A stretch of DNA of 64,000 bases from contig NZ_JAJJOZ010000001.1 in the NCBI RefSeq assembly GCF_021653995.1, positions 558,001 to 622,000 of the forward strand, read 5' to 3'. The notes beneath the pieces were generated by a model, which was not told the origin of the DNA, ran no database searches, and worked only from the letters and a program-made list of their open reading frames with translations. Origin of the DNA: Allopusillimonas lactea (GTDB lineage Bacteria; Pseudomonadota; Gammaproteobacteria; Burkholderiales; Burkholderiaceae_B). A program made the position numbers and the translations under genes. This document shows, piece by piece, positions 48,772 through 58,415 of the stretch; position 1 is the stretch's first letter, and every line of letters starts with the position of its first letter.

Positions 48772-50313
48772 TTAACCGGCCCGACGCCGCATGCGCCTGA
48801 GGACGCGTGGAATCAGCGCGGGAAGGTCTTCGGAAATAAGCCCAGGCCCGAACAGGCGAGCGGCCTCGCCATGTATCCACACCGCCGCTGCAGCCGCCAG
48901 ATAGGGCGGCATGCCCTGCGCCAGCAAGCCCGCCACCATGCCGGCCAGGACGTCGCCCGTACCGCCTGTGGCCAGCTCGGCCGGCGCATTGGTGTTGATG
49001 GCCGCCCTGCCGTCGGGCGCCGCGATGACTGTATCGGCGCCCTTGAGCACGACCACCGCGCCGCTCTGGCGGGCCGCGGTGAGTGCGCGGCTGAGCTTGT
49101 CGCCCTGCGCATCGAAAATACGGTTGAATTCGCCCTCGTGCGGGGTGAGTACGCAAGGCCCGTTGATGGCACCGAATAGCGTATCGGGATCGGGCGCAAA
49201 GACACTGATGGCATCCGCATCCAGCACCACTGCGCGCTGGCCGGACAGAGCCTGCAGCGCATGCTTGCGGGTGAGGTCGGACACGCCTGCGCCAGGGCCG
49301 ACCACCACGGTATTTATGCGGGCATCGGCCAGGATGTCTTCGAGCGTACCGCTTTCTTTCATGGGATGAACCATGATGCTAGTGAGCGACGCCGCATAGA
49401 CTGCCCAACTGACCAGCGGCGCCGCAACGGTAACCAACCCCGCACCCATGCGCGCACAAGACTGCGCCGCCAGGCGGGCCGCCCCCGTCATGAGCCGCCC
49501 GCCGGCAATCAAGGCATGGCCACGCATGTACTTGTGCCCGACGGCTTGCGGCCAAGGATAGGCGGACAACCATAGAACTGGGTCGTTCTCGAAAACCGAA
49601 GGCTGGACCGCTTGGAGTACAGATGCCGGAATGCCGATGTCGACCACAGCAAGGTCGCCACACAGCCCTCGGCCGGGTTCGAGCACATGGCCGGTTTTTT
49701 TGCGAAAGAAGGTGACAGTAAGGGCAGCCTGTACGGCCATCCCGCGGACCACCCCGCTGGCACCATCAACGCCGCTGGGGATATCCACCGCGCACACCGG
49801 CAGGCCCCGCGCTTGCACCGCCTGCAGCACATCGGCTGCCGCACCCTCGATCGGCCTGGCGAGGCCTGCGCCAAATAGCGCATCGATAACCAGCTCCATG
49901 CCATCGAGCACAGACGGTTGCATGGTTTCGATCGGGCCCTCCCAGGCGTGGGCGTGCAAGGCGGCATCGCCGGAGAGATGTTCGCGTGTGCCAAGCAGTG
50001 CAAGCCGCACAGGCCAGCCCGCAGCATGCAAGTGACGCGCCGCAACAAAGCCGTCGCCGCCATTATTGCCTGGGCCGCAGAGCACCACGATCGGGCATCT
50101 GGGCCAGCGCCCTACTATCGCGTTGGCAACCGCCGCGCCGGCGGCCTCCATCAGTGCGGCGCCGCTGACGCCGGCATCAATGGCGCCTTGATCGGCCACC
50201 GCCATCTGGCGTGGCGTCAGCAGCGCTTGGCGCAAGATTTTGTGCGTATCCGCCCCCCCCGGGCCTGCCAGGCCGATGGATGGTGGATGAAAAAAAGTAT
50301 CGTCTGCTGTCAT
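48772..50313 (-). CDS. nnr: Bifunctional NAD(P)HX epimerase/dehydratase
   Basis: It repairs hydrated NAD(P)H. The 513-aa fusion has an N-terminal YjeF_N epimerase domain (PIVVLCGPGNNGGDGFVAAR, DALFGAGLARP, VDIPSGVDGASG) and a C-terminal ADP-dependent dehydratase domain (VVVGPGAGVS, VLTPHEGEFNRIF, VVLKGADTVIA, ELATGGTGDVLAGMVAGLLAQ split). The start at 50313 gives a ~37-residue lead before the epimerase domain; the longer frame to 50427 runs into the divergent ABC gene's region and is not supported. Confidence 0.93.
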   Translation of the reverse strand: MTADDTFFHPPSIGLAGPGGADTHKILRQALLTPRQMAVADQGAIDAGVSGAALMEAAGAAVANAIVGRWPRCPIVVLCGPGNNGGDGFVAARHLHAAGWPVRLALLGTREHLSGDAALHAHAWEGPIETMQPSVLDGMELVIDALFGAGLARPIEGAAADVLQAVQARGLPVCAVDIPSGVDGASGVVRGMAVQAALTVTFFRKKTGHVLEPGRGLCGDLAVVDIGIPASVLQAVQPSVFENDPVLWLSAYPWPQAVGHKYMRGHALIAGGRLMTGAARLAAQSCARMGAGLVTVAAPLVSWAVYAASLTSIMVHPMKESGTLEDILADARINTVVVGPGAGVSDLTRKHALQALSGQRAVVLDADAISVFAPDPDTLFGAINGPCVLTPHEGEFNRIFDAQGDKLSRALTAARQSGAVVVLKGADTVIAAPDGRAAINTNAPAELATGGTGDVLAGMVAGLLAQGMPPYLAAAAAVWIHGEAARLFGPGLISEDLPALIPRVLRRMRRRAG

Positions 50314-50392
50314 GCTAGCGCTTGCCCCCGCGCGGGCGACGGGACACGCCCCGGATGTGCTATTGTGCCCCAGAGCCACAGGAAAATCACGC

Positions 50393-51373
50393 ATGCAGCC
50401 AGTCATCTCAATACGCGGTCTGGGCAAAACCTACGCCTCTGGATTCCAGGCCCTCACAGATATCAACCTCGACATCCGGCGCGGCGAAATCTTCGCGCTG
50501 CTCGGCCCCAACGGGGCAGGCAAGACAACACTCATCAGCATCATCTGTGGCCTGGTCAATGCCACCACCGGCACTGTGCGCGCCGATGGGCATGACATCG
50601 TGGTCGATTACCGCGCCGCACGGGCGCGCATTGGCCTGGTGCCGCAAGAGCTCACCACCGACGCCTTCGAGTCCGTGTGGGACACGGTCAGCTTCAGCCG
50701 CGGCCTGTTTGGCAAGGCGCCCGACCCAGCCCACATCGAAAAGGTGCTGCGCGCACTCACACTGTGGGACAAGAAGGACAACAAGCTCATTACACTGTCA
50801 GGTGGCATGAAGCGGCGGGTACTTATCGCCAAGGCCTTGTCGCACGAGCCGCAAATATTGTTTCTGGACGAACCCACGGCAGGCGTCGATGTCTCGCTGC
50901 GCCAGGAAATGTGGGCGTTGGTCCGCCAGTTGCGCGGCACGGGGGTAACCATCATCCTGACCACCCACTACATCGAAGAGGCTGAGGAAATGGCCGACCG
51001 GGTGGGTGTGATCAACCACGGCCGCATCATCCTGGTGGAAGAAAAACGCGAACTCATGCGCAAATTAGGAAAAAAACAACTCATTCTGCAGCTGCGCGAC
51101 GCCCTGTCAGCGCTGCCCGCACATCTGGCGCCCTACCAGCTCGCCCTGTCGGACGATGGTCGCGAAATTATCTACACTTATGACGCACGCCAGGATCACA
51201 ACGATATCGCCGCCCTGCTTCAGGCCCTGGATCGTGCCGGCGTTCCGTTCTCCGACCTGCGCACCACGCAGAGCTCTCTCGAAGATATCTTTGTGAGCCT
51301 GCTGCGCGAACCCGCGCCGCAGGCTCAGCCCGTAGCAGTATCCGCCGTCGCACCCACTGGAGCCCAGCCATGA
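50393..51373 (+). CDS. ABC-2 type exporter ATP-binding protein
   Basis: This 326-aa ATPase has Walker A LLGPNGAGKTT, signature TLSGGMKRRV, Walker B ILFLDEPTAGVD and the switch His in TTHYIEEAEEMADR. The C-terminal ~90 residues resemble the extension of NodI/CcmA-type exporters. It starts at an ATG with AGGA upstream and overlaps the permease gene by four bases. Substrate is unknown; YadG/YadH is the closest named pair by type. Confidence 0.9.
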   Translation: MQPVISIRGLGKTYASGFQALTDINLDIRRGEIFALLGPNGAGKTTLISIICGLVNATTGTVRADGHDIVVDYRAARARIGLVPQELTTDAFESVWDTVSFSRGLFGKAPDPAHIEKVLRALTLWDKKDNKLITLSGGMKRRVLIAKALSHEPQILFLDEPTAGVDVSLRQEMWALVRQLRGTGVTIILTTHYIEEAEEMADRVGVINHGRIILVEEKRELMRKLGKKQLILQLRDALSALPAHLAPYQLALSDDGREIIYTYDARQDHNDIAALLQALDRAGVPFSDLRTTQSSLEDIFVSLLREPAPQAQPVAVSAVAPTGAQP

Positions 51374-52131
51374 ACGTGCATGCCATGCGCGCTATCTATC
51401 GCTTCGAAATGGCGCGGGCCTGGCGTACGCTGCTGCAAAGCCTGATCGCACCGGTCATCTCCACCTCGCTGTATTTCGTAGTGTTCGGTGCGGCAATCGG
51501 CAACCGCATCACCCAGATCGACGGCATCAGCTACGGCGCTTTCATTGTGCCCGGCCTGATTATGCTGTCGCTGCTCACGCACAGTATTTCCAACGCCTCT
51601 TTCGGCATTTATTTTCCACGCTTTACGGGCACCATTTACGAAGTGATGTCGGCACCGCTTTCCTACCTGGAAATCACCATCGCCTATGTGGGCGCCGCAG
51701 CCACCAAATCGCTGATCCTGGCGGCCATTATCCTGGCCACGGCGGCGTTCTTCGTGCCGCTGCACATTGATCATCCGCTGTGGATGATCGGTTTTCTGGT
51801 GCTCACCTCCGTTACCTTCAGCCTGTTCGGCTTCATCATCGGCATCTGGGCCGACGGCTTCGAGAAGCTGCAACTGGTGCCATTGCTTATCGTCACACCG
51901 CTCACCTTCCTGGGCGGCAGCTTCTATTCGATCGACATGCTGCCGCAGTTCTGGCAAAAGGTTACTTTGCTGAACCCGGTGGTGTATCTGGTGAGCGGTT
52001 TTCGCTGGAGTTTTTTCGGCAAGGCGGATGTCAGCCTATGGCTCAGCCTGGGCATGACGCTCTTGTTCCTGGGGCTCTGTGTGGCGCTGGTGGGGTGGAT
52101 CTTCAGGACGGGCTATCGCCTCAAACCTTGA
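51370..52131 (+). CDS. ABC-2 type exporter permease (YadH-like)
   Basis: This 253-aa permease has six hydrophobic segments and the ABC-2 consensus region LIVTPLTFLGGSFYSIDMLP near residue 178-197. It overlaps its ATPase gene by four bases (ATGA). The YadG/YadH pair in E. coli is of unknown substrate. Confidence 0.9.
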   Translation: MNVHAMRAIYRFEMARAWRTLLQSLIAPVISTSLYFVVFGAAIGNRITQIDGISYGAFIVPGLIMLSLLTHSISNASFGIYFPRFTGTIYEVMSAPLSYLEITIAYVGAAATKSLILAAIILATAAFFVPLHIDHPLWMIGFLVLTSVTFSLFGFIIGIWADGFEKLQLVPLLIVTPLTFLGGSFYSIDMLPQFWQKVTLLNPVVYLVSGFRWSFFGKADVSLWLSLGMTLLFLGLCVALVGWIFRTGYRLKP

Positions 52132-52190
52132 ACAGTACGGCCTGCGTGGGCGCGCAACGCGGCCGCCTGGCCGCCGCGTTGCGCAGCGGA

Positions 52191-52673
52191 TCAGTCGCGA
52201 AAGTTGTTGAACTGCAAAGGCAGGTCTACATCAGACTTTCGCAGCAAGGCCATTACCGCTTGCAGGTCGTCGCGCTTTTTGCCAGTGACGCGCAGTTTAT
52301 CGCCGTTGATCTGCGCCTCGACCTTGAGCTTGGCGGCCTTGATCTCGGCAATCAACTTCTTGGACACAGCCTGCTCGATGCCTTGCCGCACGGTTACCTT
52401 GCGCCGCGCGCCGGCCACGTTCTCCAGCGCGTCGCCCACTTCCAGGCAACGCACGTCGATGCTGCGCGCCGAAAGCCGCCCACGCAGGATATCCAGCATC
52501 TGGTTGAGCTGGAACACACTGGGCGCTGACTGCGTCACCACATAGCCCTCGAGCTCGAAGGTGGCGTCGGTGCCCTTGAAGTCGAAACGGGTGGACAGCT
52601 CGCGATTGGCCTGATCGACCGCGTTGCTCAATTCGTGCTTGTCGACTTCAGACACCACATCAAAAGATGGCAT
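52191..52673 (-). CDS. YajQ family nucleotide-binding protein
   Basis: This 160-aa protein of the UPF0234 family starts MPSFDVVSEVDKHELSNAVDQ and has STRFDFKGTDATFEL and the C-terminal QAVMALLRKSDVDLPLQFNNFRD in part. Some members bind cyclic di-GMP. It follows the acyl-CoA synthetase gene on the minus strand, but a clear terminator separates the two. Confidence 0.93.
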   Translation of the reverse strand: MPSFDVVSEVDKHELSNAVDQANRELSTRFDFKGTDATFELEGYVVTQSAPSVFQLNQMLDILRGRLSARSIDVRCLEVGDALENVAGARRKVTVRQGIEQAVSKKLIAEIKAAKLKVEAQINGDKLRVTGKKRDDLQAVMALLRKSDVDLPLQFNNFRD

Positions 52674-52700
52674 TCGTATATTCTCCCGAAAAATAAAAAA

Positions 52701-52725
52701 GCGGGCCGCGACGGCTGCGGCCCGC
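52701..52725 (-). terminator. Intrinsic terminator of the acyl-CoA synthetase gene
   Basis: A perfect 9-bp GC stem (52701-52709 with 52717-52725) is followed on the minus strand by TTTTTTATTTTT. It lies 14 bases after the synthetase stop and is one of the clearest terminators in the window. Confidence 0.9.
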
Positions 52726-52739
52726 CCAGCATCCTGCGC

Positions 52740-54401
52740 CTACTTCGCCGGCGCGGCGTCCAGCGCCTCGGCCTGTTTACGCAGCTCGAATTTCTGGATT
52801 TTACCGGTGGACGTCTTGGGCAGCGTCTGGAATACCACAGTACGCGGCACCTTATAGCCCGCCAGATGCTTGCGACAGTGCTCCGTGATGTCGGCAGCCG
52901 AAACTTGGGCACCCTCTTTCAGTTCGACAAAGGCGCACGGAGTTTCGCCCCATTTTTCGTCGGGGCGCGCCACCACCGCTGCCGCCAGCACAGCGGGATG
53001 ACGATACAACACGTCTTCCACCTCGATAGACGAGATGTTTTCACCGCCCGAAATAATGATGTCTTTGCTGCGATCTTTGATTTTGACATAGCCATCGGGA
53101 TCCATCACCGCCAGATCGCCGCTGTGGAACCAGCCGCCCCGCAGCGCCTCTTCAGTCGCCTTGGGGTTCTTGAGATAGCCCTTCATGGTGATATTGCCGC
53201 GGAACATGATTTCGCCCATGGTCTCACCATCGGCCGGCACTGGCTGCATGGTGGCGGGATCCATGACGCTGATACCGCGCTCCAGATGGTAGGTAACCCC
53301 TTGGCGTGCGTTCAGCCGCGCCCGGTCGCCGATGTCGAGATCGTTCCAGGCGTCGTGTTTGGCGCACACGGTGGCCGGCCCGTAGACCTCAGTCAGGCCG
53401 TAGACATGTGTCAGGTCGAACCCCAGGCGCTCCATGCCTTCGATCATTGATGCGGGCGGCGCGGCGCCGGCCACCATGGCCTTGACGCCGGCCGGGATAC
53501 CGACCTTCATGGTGTCCGGCGCATTGACCAGCAGGCTGTGCACAATGGGCGCGCCACAGTAGTGCGTGACCCCATGCTCGCGGATGGCATCGAAAATGGC
53601 CTGAGCCTCGACCCTGCGCAGACAGACGTTGACCCCCGCACGGGCCGCGACCGTCCAGGGAAATGTCCAGCCATTGCAATGGAACATGGGCAGCGTCCAG
53701 AGGTAGACGGCGTGCTTGGGCATGTCCCATTCCAGGATATTTGAGATGGCGGCGACCGCCGCGCCCCGGTGGTGATAGACCACGCCCTTTGGGTTGCCAG
53801 TGGTGCCGCTGGTGTAGTTGAGCGCGATGGCGTCCCATTCGTCGGTGGGCAGTTCCCAGACGTAGCCTGGATCCCCTTGTGCCAGGAAGTCTTCATAGGC
53901 GACTTCGCCCACGCTTTTATGGGTGCCCGTGAAGAGCGGATCCGCAACGTCGATCACCTTGATGGGGGCTGACGCCTTGCGCAAAGATAATGCCTTTTGC
54001 ATGGTGGGGGCGAACTCAGTGTCCACAATCACCACCTTGGCCTCGCCATGGTCGAGCATGAAGGCGATCATGTCGGCATCAAGGCGGGTGTTGAGCGCAT
54101 TGAGCACTGCGCCGGCCATGGGCACGCCGAAATGTGCCTCGACCATGGGCGGCGTATTGGGCAGCATGACCGCTACCGTATCACCCTTGCGTACGCCTGA
54201 GGCCGCCAAGGCGCTGGCGAGCCGGCGACAACGCGCATAGGTTTCGGACCAGGTGCGCCGCAGCGCCGAAGGCCCCGAACCATGCACGACCGCAAGACGA
54301 TCGGGGTACACCTGCGCGCTGCGCTCAATGAATGACAGCGGAGACAAGGGTGCGTGGTTGGCCGGTGTTTGCGGCAGATCCTGGTCGAATATGCTTGACA
54401 T
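52740..54401 (-). CDS. Acyl-CoA synthetase (AMP-forming)
   Basis: It activates a carboxylic acid to its CoA ester via an acyl-adenylate. The 553-aa protein carries the P-loop YTSGTTGNPKGVVYHHRG, the adenine motif YGLTEVYGPATVC, GWFHSGDLAVMDPDGYV and the catalytic Lys in KTSTGKIQKFELR. The overall type is the medium/long-chain fatty-acid or dimethylmercaptopropionate ligase group; the chain length cannot be read. The ATG at 54401 has AGGAG eight bases upstream; a longer frame to 54440 is unlikely. Confidence 0.92.
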   Translation of the reverse strand: MSSIFDQDLPQTPANHAPLSPLSFIERSAQVYPDRLAVVHGSGPSALRRTWSETYARCRRLASALAASGVRKGDTVAVMLPNTPPMVEAHFGVPMAGAVLNALNTRLDADMIAFMLDHGEAKVVIVDTEFAPTMQKALSLRKASAPIKVIDVADPLFTGTHKSVGEVAYEDFLAQGDPGYVWELPTDEWDAIALNYTSGTTGNPKGVVYHHRGAAVAAISNILEWDMPKHAVYLWTLPMFHCNGWTFPWTVAARAGVNVCLRRVEAQAIFDAIREHGVTHYCGAPIVHSLLVNAPDTMKVGIPAGVKAMVAGAAPPASMIEGMERLGFDLTHVYGLTEVYGPATVCAKHDAWNDLDIGDRARLNARQGVTYHLERGISVMDPATMQPVPADGETMGEIMFRGNITMKGYLKNPKATEEALRGGWFHSGDLAVMDPDGYVKIKDRSKDIIISGGENISSIEVEDVLYRHPAVLAAAVVARPDEKWGETPCAFVELKEGAQVSAADITEHCRKHLAGYKVPRTVVFQTLPKTSTGKIQKFELRKQAEALDAAPAK

Positions 54402-54468
54402 GGAACTCTCCTGATTTTTCCGGAAAATGATAGCCCCCATGCACCTGTTTGACCATCCGCAGTGACAC

Positions 54469-55383
54469 CTACCGCGAAACCCGGCGCGCAGCGCGCAGAT
54501 GAGGAAGGCTGAATGGCGACCATCCCTGCCGCATAGCAGCCGCCGACGCGAGAATCAGCACCACGCCAACCCATTGCAACCATCCAAGCCGGTGTCCGAA
54601 CGCGACCCAGTCGACCACGATGGCGACAATGGGATAAATAAAGGACAGTGCCCCGGTCAATGCGGTGGGCAGGCGCTGAATGGCGCTGTACAGCAGCACA
54701 TACATGAAGCCTGTATGCACGACACCCATGGTCGCCAGCAGCGCCCACGCCCGCCCATCGAGCGACGGCATGCCCTCCCAGCCGGCAAATGGCGCCATGA
54801 GCAACGCGCCGGCGAGTACCTGGATCAAGGCAATCAGATGCGGCGGTGTGCCGGTGAGGCGCTTGACCAACAGCGCCGCCACTGCATAAAGGAAGGCGGC
54901 ACCCAAGGACAGCAGCACGCCGTAGAGATAGTTTCCGTGCCCATATGTGGGGCCGCCATGCTGTTGCGTAATGGCAAGCATGCCGCCAAAGGCGACCAGC
55001 AGCCAGAGGATTCTGTCGGCGGTCACCCGTTCGCCAAGAAACAGTACACCCAGCGCCACCAACATAAACGGCTGAGTGTTGTAGACCGCTGTGGCAATAC
55101 CTATCGATGCGCGTGAGTATGCGGCGAACAACAGCAGCCAATTGCCCACGATGGCCAGGCCACTGATGACAGCCCAACCCAGGCCGGCGGCGGATATTGC
55201 ATCGCGCCGCAGCATGCCCATCCCGCCGCAGATCAGCAGCAAGGTCATCGCACCGATCGCGCAGCGCCAGAACACGACGTCAGCCAATGGCTGGCCCGAA
55301 CTAAGCACAAACCAGCCTATGGTGCCGGAAACCAGCATGGCGGCCGTCATCTCGAACGAGCCGCGCCGTATGGATGCATCCAT
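54469..55383 (-). CDS. EamA/DMT-family transporter
   Basis: This 304-aa inner-membrane protein has ten predicted helices in two EamA repeats, the second ending SFIYPIVAIVVDWVAFGHRLG. Family members export amino acids, sugars or metabolites. It is divergent from an Lrp/AsnC regulator 423 bp away, a common regulator-exporter pairing that suggests amino-acid export. Confidence 0.88.
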   Translation of the reverse strand: MDASIRRGSFEMTAAMLVSGTIGWFVLSSGQPLADVVFWRCAIGAMTLLLICGGMGMLRRDAISAAGLGWAVISGLAIVGNWLLLFAAYSRASIGIATAVYNTQPFMLVALGVLFLGERVTADRILWLLVAFGGMLAITQQHGGPTYGHGNYLYGVLLSLGAAFLYAVAALLVKRLTGTPPHLIALIQVLAGALLMAPFAGWEGMPSLDGRAWALLATMGVVHTGFMYVLLYSAIQRLPTALTGALSFIYPIVAIVVDWVAFGHRLGWLQWVGVVLILASAAAMRQGWSPFSLPHLRAARRVSR

Positions 55384-55806
55384 GATGATCTACTCCAGAG
55401 TATTTACACGCGGAAACCGCAAGGTTGACCTCGGGCCTTGGCCACTCTGCATTGGGTGTCGTTTTGAGTGCCTGCCGTCTCAACCATTGGCCAGCACTGC
55501 TTGTCCGTTAACACCAGGCCCGGGCGAGACCTATTTTCGACGTCTTTTTCATGGCCTTTAGTGTGCAGCCAAATCGCCAGTCGCACCATGGAATTGATTA
55601 AGCGGGAAATGCATTTCGCCTGTTTCTCGAAAGCAAAACTTGCCTTATACCTTACAGGTGCGCCATCATGGCAAAACCGAGGCCGCTGGTGTGCGCCAAC
55701 GGCCTCGGCGGTGCCCTTCCATCACACGCATTGCTCAAGGTTGATTCACGCGCCCGATCAACGAGCGGGCGGTTTACCGCCCATGACCACCTATCAAGGG
55801 GACCAC
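55384..55806. other. Divergent gene-free region between DMT exporter and Lrp regulator
   Basis: This 423-bp region holds promoters for both divergent genes and probably Lrp-type binding sites, which are degenerate and not identified here. The AT-richer part is about 55590-55660 (TTGATTAAGCGGGAAATGC, AAAACTTGCCTTATACC); TTATAC near 55643-55655 is a plausible plus-strand -10. No credible gene is present. Confidence 0.5.
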
Positions 55807-56259
55807 ATGACCGACGACATCGACCACATCCTGCTCAACGCCCTGATGCAAGACAGCCGACTGTCTATCAAGGCACTCGCGCGCCTGAGCGGCCTGTCAT
55901 CCCCCAGCGTGTCCGAACGGCTCAAGCGCCTGGAAGAACGCAACATCCTTACGGGCTACACCATCACGATCAACCCAGTCGCATTCGGCTATCTGCTGCA
56001 AGCCATCGTGCGTATCCGCCCCCTGCCCGGCCAAATGCACACCGTCGAGCGCCGCATCGCCGCCACGCCCGAATTTACCGAATGCGACAAAGTAACGGGC
56101 GAAGATTGTTTCGTTGCGCGGCTCGACGTCAAAAGCATGGCGCAGCTCGATGCCATACTCGATACCTTGGCCGACCACGCACAAACCAGCACAGCCATCA
56201 TCAAGTCCACCCCAGTCGCCCGTCGTCTTCCACCCCTGACGGCCGCGCCAAAAGGTTGA
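55807..56259 (+). CDS. Lrp/AsnC-family transcriptional regulator
   Basis: This 150-aa regulator has an N-terminal winged helix-turn-helix (ILLNALMQDSRLSIKALARL, SVSERLKRLEERNILTGYT) and a C-terminal RAM/AsnC ligand-binding domain (HTVERRIAATPEFTECDKVTGEDCF in part). The ATG at 55807 has AAGGGGA eight bases upstream. Family members sense amino acids. The divergent DMT exporter is the most likely target. Confidence 0.9.
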   Translation: MTDDIDHILLNALMQDSRLSIKALARLSGLSSPSVSERLKRLEERNILTGYTITINPVAFGYLLQAIVRIRPLPGQMHTVERRIAATPEFTECDKVTGEDCFVARLDVKSMAQLDAILDTLADHAQTSTAIIKSTPVARRLPPLTAAPKG

Positions 56260-56395
56260 ACCGAGCCCTTGGCCTGTTATCCCGCACGGCCTCGCATTTC
56301 TTGTCCCCCTGGTATCGGCGGCAGCTGCCCACCTCTCCCACCTCTCCTTCCACCCCACGCTCCGTTTCGGGTAATTCGATATGTGTGAAATGTTT

Positions 56396-56424
56396 TTGCA
56401 TTTTTTTTGCTCTTCCTATAGGAT
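56396..56424 (+). promoter_or_regulatory. Promoter candidate for the first CoA-transferase module
   Basis: TTGCAT (56396-56401) and TAGGAT (56419-56424) are spaced 17 bp and lie in an AT-rich stretch before the CoA-transferase gene. An 8-bp palindrome CCTATAGG (56415-56422) overlaps the -10 and could bind the FCD regulator encoded downstream. Confidence 0.4.
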
Positions 56425-56507
56425 GTCCAACAACCAACAAATAAATCAATTGTATGCAGCCCTACTTGCGGTCTGCAGTGCACCAGGAAAAGCATGAGGA
56501 GCTGCAT

Positions 56508-57680
56508 ATGAAACCATTGGCGCGTTTTACCGTACTCGACCTGACCCGCGTGCGCTCGGGGCCGGCGGCCGTCAGGCAGTTTGCCGACTGGGGTGCCAAC
56601 GTAATCAAAATCGAAGAGCCCTCTACCGCCGCGGATGACAAGCCAGGCGGCTCAGCCCAGTTTGCCGATTATCAGAACACGCACCGCAACAAAAAGAGCA
56701 TTTCGCTCAATTTGAAGCATCCAAAAGGCAAAGCCCTCTTCCTGGAACTGGTCAAACAGGCCGACGTCATCGTCGAAAACTACCGCCCCAGCGTCAAATT
56801 CAAGCTAGGCATCGATTACGAGAGCCTTCGCAAGGTCAACCCGCGCATCGTCTACGCCAGCGTGTCGGGCTTCGGGCAGGATGGCCCCTATGCAGACCGT
56901 CCGGGGCTGGATCAGATCGCCCAGGGTATCGGCGGGATCATGTCAGTGACGGGCGAACCCGGTCGCGGCCCCATGCGCGCCGGCATCCCCGTTGCAGATC
57001 TGACCGCAGGCCTGTTCTGCGCCATCGGTATTTTCATTGCCTTGCTCGAGCGCGAACAGTCTGGTGAAGGCCAATGGGTGCAAACCTCGCTGTTGCAATC
57101 GCAAGTGTGGATGATGGACTTCCAGGCCATGCGCTGGCTGATGAACAAAGAAGTGCCCGGCCAGAGCGGCAACGATCATCCCACCAGCAGCCCCACCGGG
57201 GTGTTCCCGACCGCCGACGGGCACATGAATATCGCTGCGATGGGCAATGGCATTTTCGCGCGGCTGTGCAAGGTGATCGGCGCCGAAGAACTGCTGGAAG
57301 ACGAGCGCTACGCCACGGTGCCGCTGCGCGCCCGCAATCGCCCTTCTCTGAATGCCGCCATTGGTGCGCGTACGCAGATGAGGCCGACACATGAATGGAT
57401 AGACCTGATGAATCAGGAAGGGGTGCCCTGCGGTCCTATCCTGACCATGGACAAAACGTTCGAGAATGAACAAGTACAGCATCTGAACATGGCTGCCCCG
57501 CTGCGCCATCCCGAGCTGGGCGACATCAAAGTAATGGGGCAAGCCATCCGCTTCAGTCGCTCGGATACCGGCGAATACGTCCATGCCCCGGCGCACGGCG
57601 AGCACAATACAGCCGTCTACGGCATGCTGGGCCTGTCAGCCGGGGAGATCGACGCACTGAGGGCGGAAGGGGTGATATAA
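56508..57680 (+). CDS. CaiB/BaiF-family CoA-transferase (module A)
   Basis: Class III CoA-transferases move CoA between carboxylic acids through an aspartyl-CoA intermediate. This 390-aa protein has the nucleophile Asp135 in RPGLDQIAQG, WGANVIKIEEP and VIVENYRP. The ATG at 56508 is preceded by GAGGAG; the frame extends 18 codons upstream without support. Acid substrate unknown. It is the first gene of module A, 30 bp before the GntR regulator. Confidence 0.92.
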   Translation: MKPLARFTVLDLTRVRSGPAAVRQFADWGANVIKIEEPSTAADDKPGGSAQFADYQNTHRNKKSISLNLKHPKGKALFLELVKQADVIVENYRPSVKFKLGIDYESLRKVNPRIVYASVSGFGQDGPYADRPGLDQIAQGIGGIMSVTGEPGRGPMRAGIPVADLTAGLFCAIGIFIALLEREQSGEGQWVQTSLLQSQVWMMDFQAMRWLMNKEVPGQSGNDHPTSSPTGVFPTADGHMNIAAMGNGIFARLCKVIGAEELLEDERYATVPLRARNRPSLNAAIGARTQMRPTHEWIDLMNQEGVPCGPILTMDKTFENEQVQHLNMAAPLRHPELGDIKVMGQAIRFSRSDTGEYVHAPAHGEHNTAVYGMLGLSAGEIDALRAEGVI

Positions 57681-57710
57681 CAGCCCGTCATTCATTTCAC
57701 GAGGTGCGCC

Positions 57711-58415
57711 ATGTTTACCGCATTCGAACGGCCGGACAACCTGCCCGATGCTATTGCCCGACAAATTCGCCTGAAAATTCTATCGGGCGACTTCAAGGAA
57801 GGCGAACGGCTGCCCACCGAGCATGATCTGGCCAGACAGTTCAGCGTCAGCCGCAATGTTGTGCGCGAATCCATCGCCCGCCTGAAACTCAATGGCTTGG
57901 TTGAAACACGCCGGGGCGTGGGCACTTTTGTGGCTGGCAATGCCAATGGCCGTCGGTTCGAAATCATTCAAGACGACTTGTTGGACATTGAGCAACTACT
58001 GCAAGTCTCCCAACTACGCGTCGAAATCGAAGCTGGCGCTGCGGCACTGGCGGCCAAAGCGCGCACGCCCGCACAACTGGCCGCGCTGGAAGCCGCGCTG
58101 CGTAAAACCGACGAGGCTGGCAAAGACTGGGAACGCGCTGCCGATGCCGCCCTCGCGTTTCACATGGCGATTGCGCACTGCGCCAACAACCCGTATTTCA
58201 TCCGCCTCATGGAGCACCTGAGCTATGTCATCCACAACGCGGTGCGCACGCTGCGCTACCACCACAGCGGCACGGCTCGCATCGGCCATGTGGATGCCGA
58301 GCACCAGGAGATCTTCGACGCCATCAAGCGCCAGGACAGCGATGCTGCTCGAGCCGCGGTGCGCAAACACCTGAACAACGGCATTACCGCATACATGAAT
58401 AAGGAACAAACATGA
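57711..58415 (+). CDS. GntR-family regulator, FCD (FadR) subfamily
   Basis: This 234-aa repressor-type regulator has an N-terminal winged HTH (LPTEHDLARQFSVSRNVVRESIARL, written here in part; GLVETRRGVGTFV) and an all-helical FCD effector domain with metal-binding residues in FHMAIAHCANNPYF and DAEHQEIFDAI. FCD regulators commonly sense the acid substrate of the pathway they control, so it likely governs module A. It overlaps the crotonase gene by four bases. Confidence 0.92.
   Translation: MFTAFERPDNLPDAIARQIRLKILSGDFKEGERLPTEHDLARQFSVSRNVVRESIARLKLNGLVETRRGVGTFVAGNANGRRFEIIQDDLLDIEQLLQVSQLRVEIEAGAAALAAKARTPAQLAALEAALRKTDEAGKDWERAADAALAFHMAIAHCANNPYFIRLMEHLSYVIHNAVRTLRYHHSGTARIGHVDAEHQEIFDAIKRQDSDAARAAVRKHLNNGITAYMNKEQT

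Noticed and set aside
48707..49156. N-terminal extension of the HAD phosphatase frame
   Set aside because: It overlaps the NAD(P)HX repair gene in another frame and the HAD motif I starts right after the ATG at 48706.
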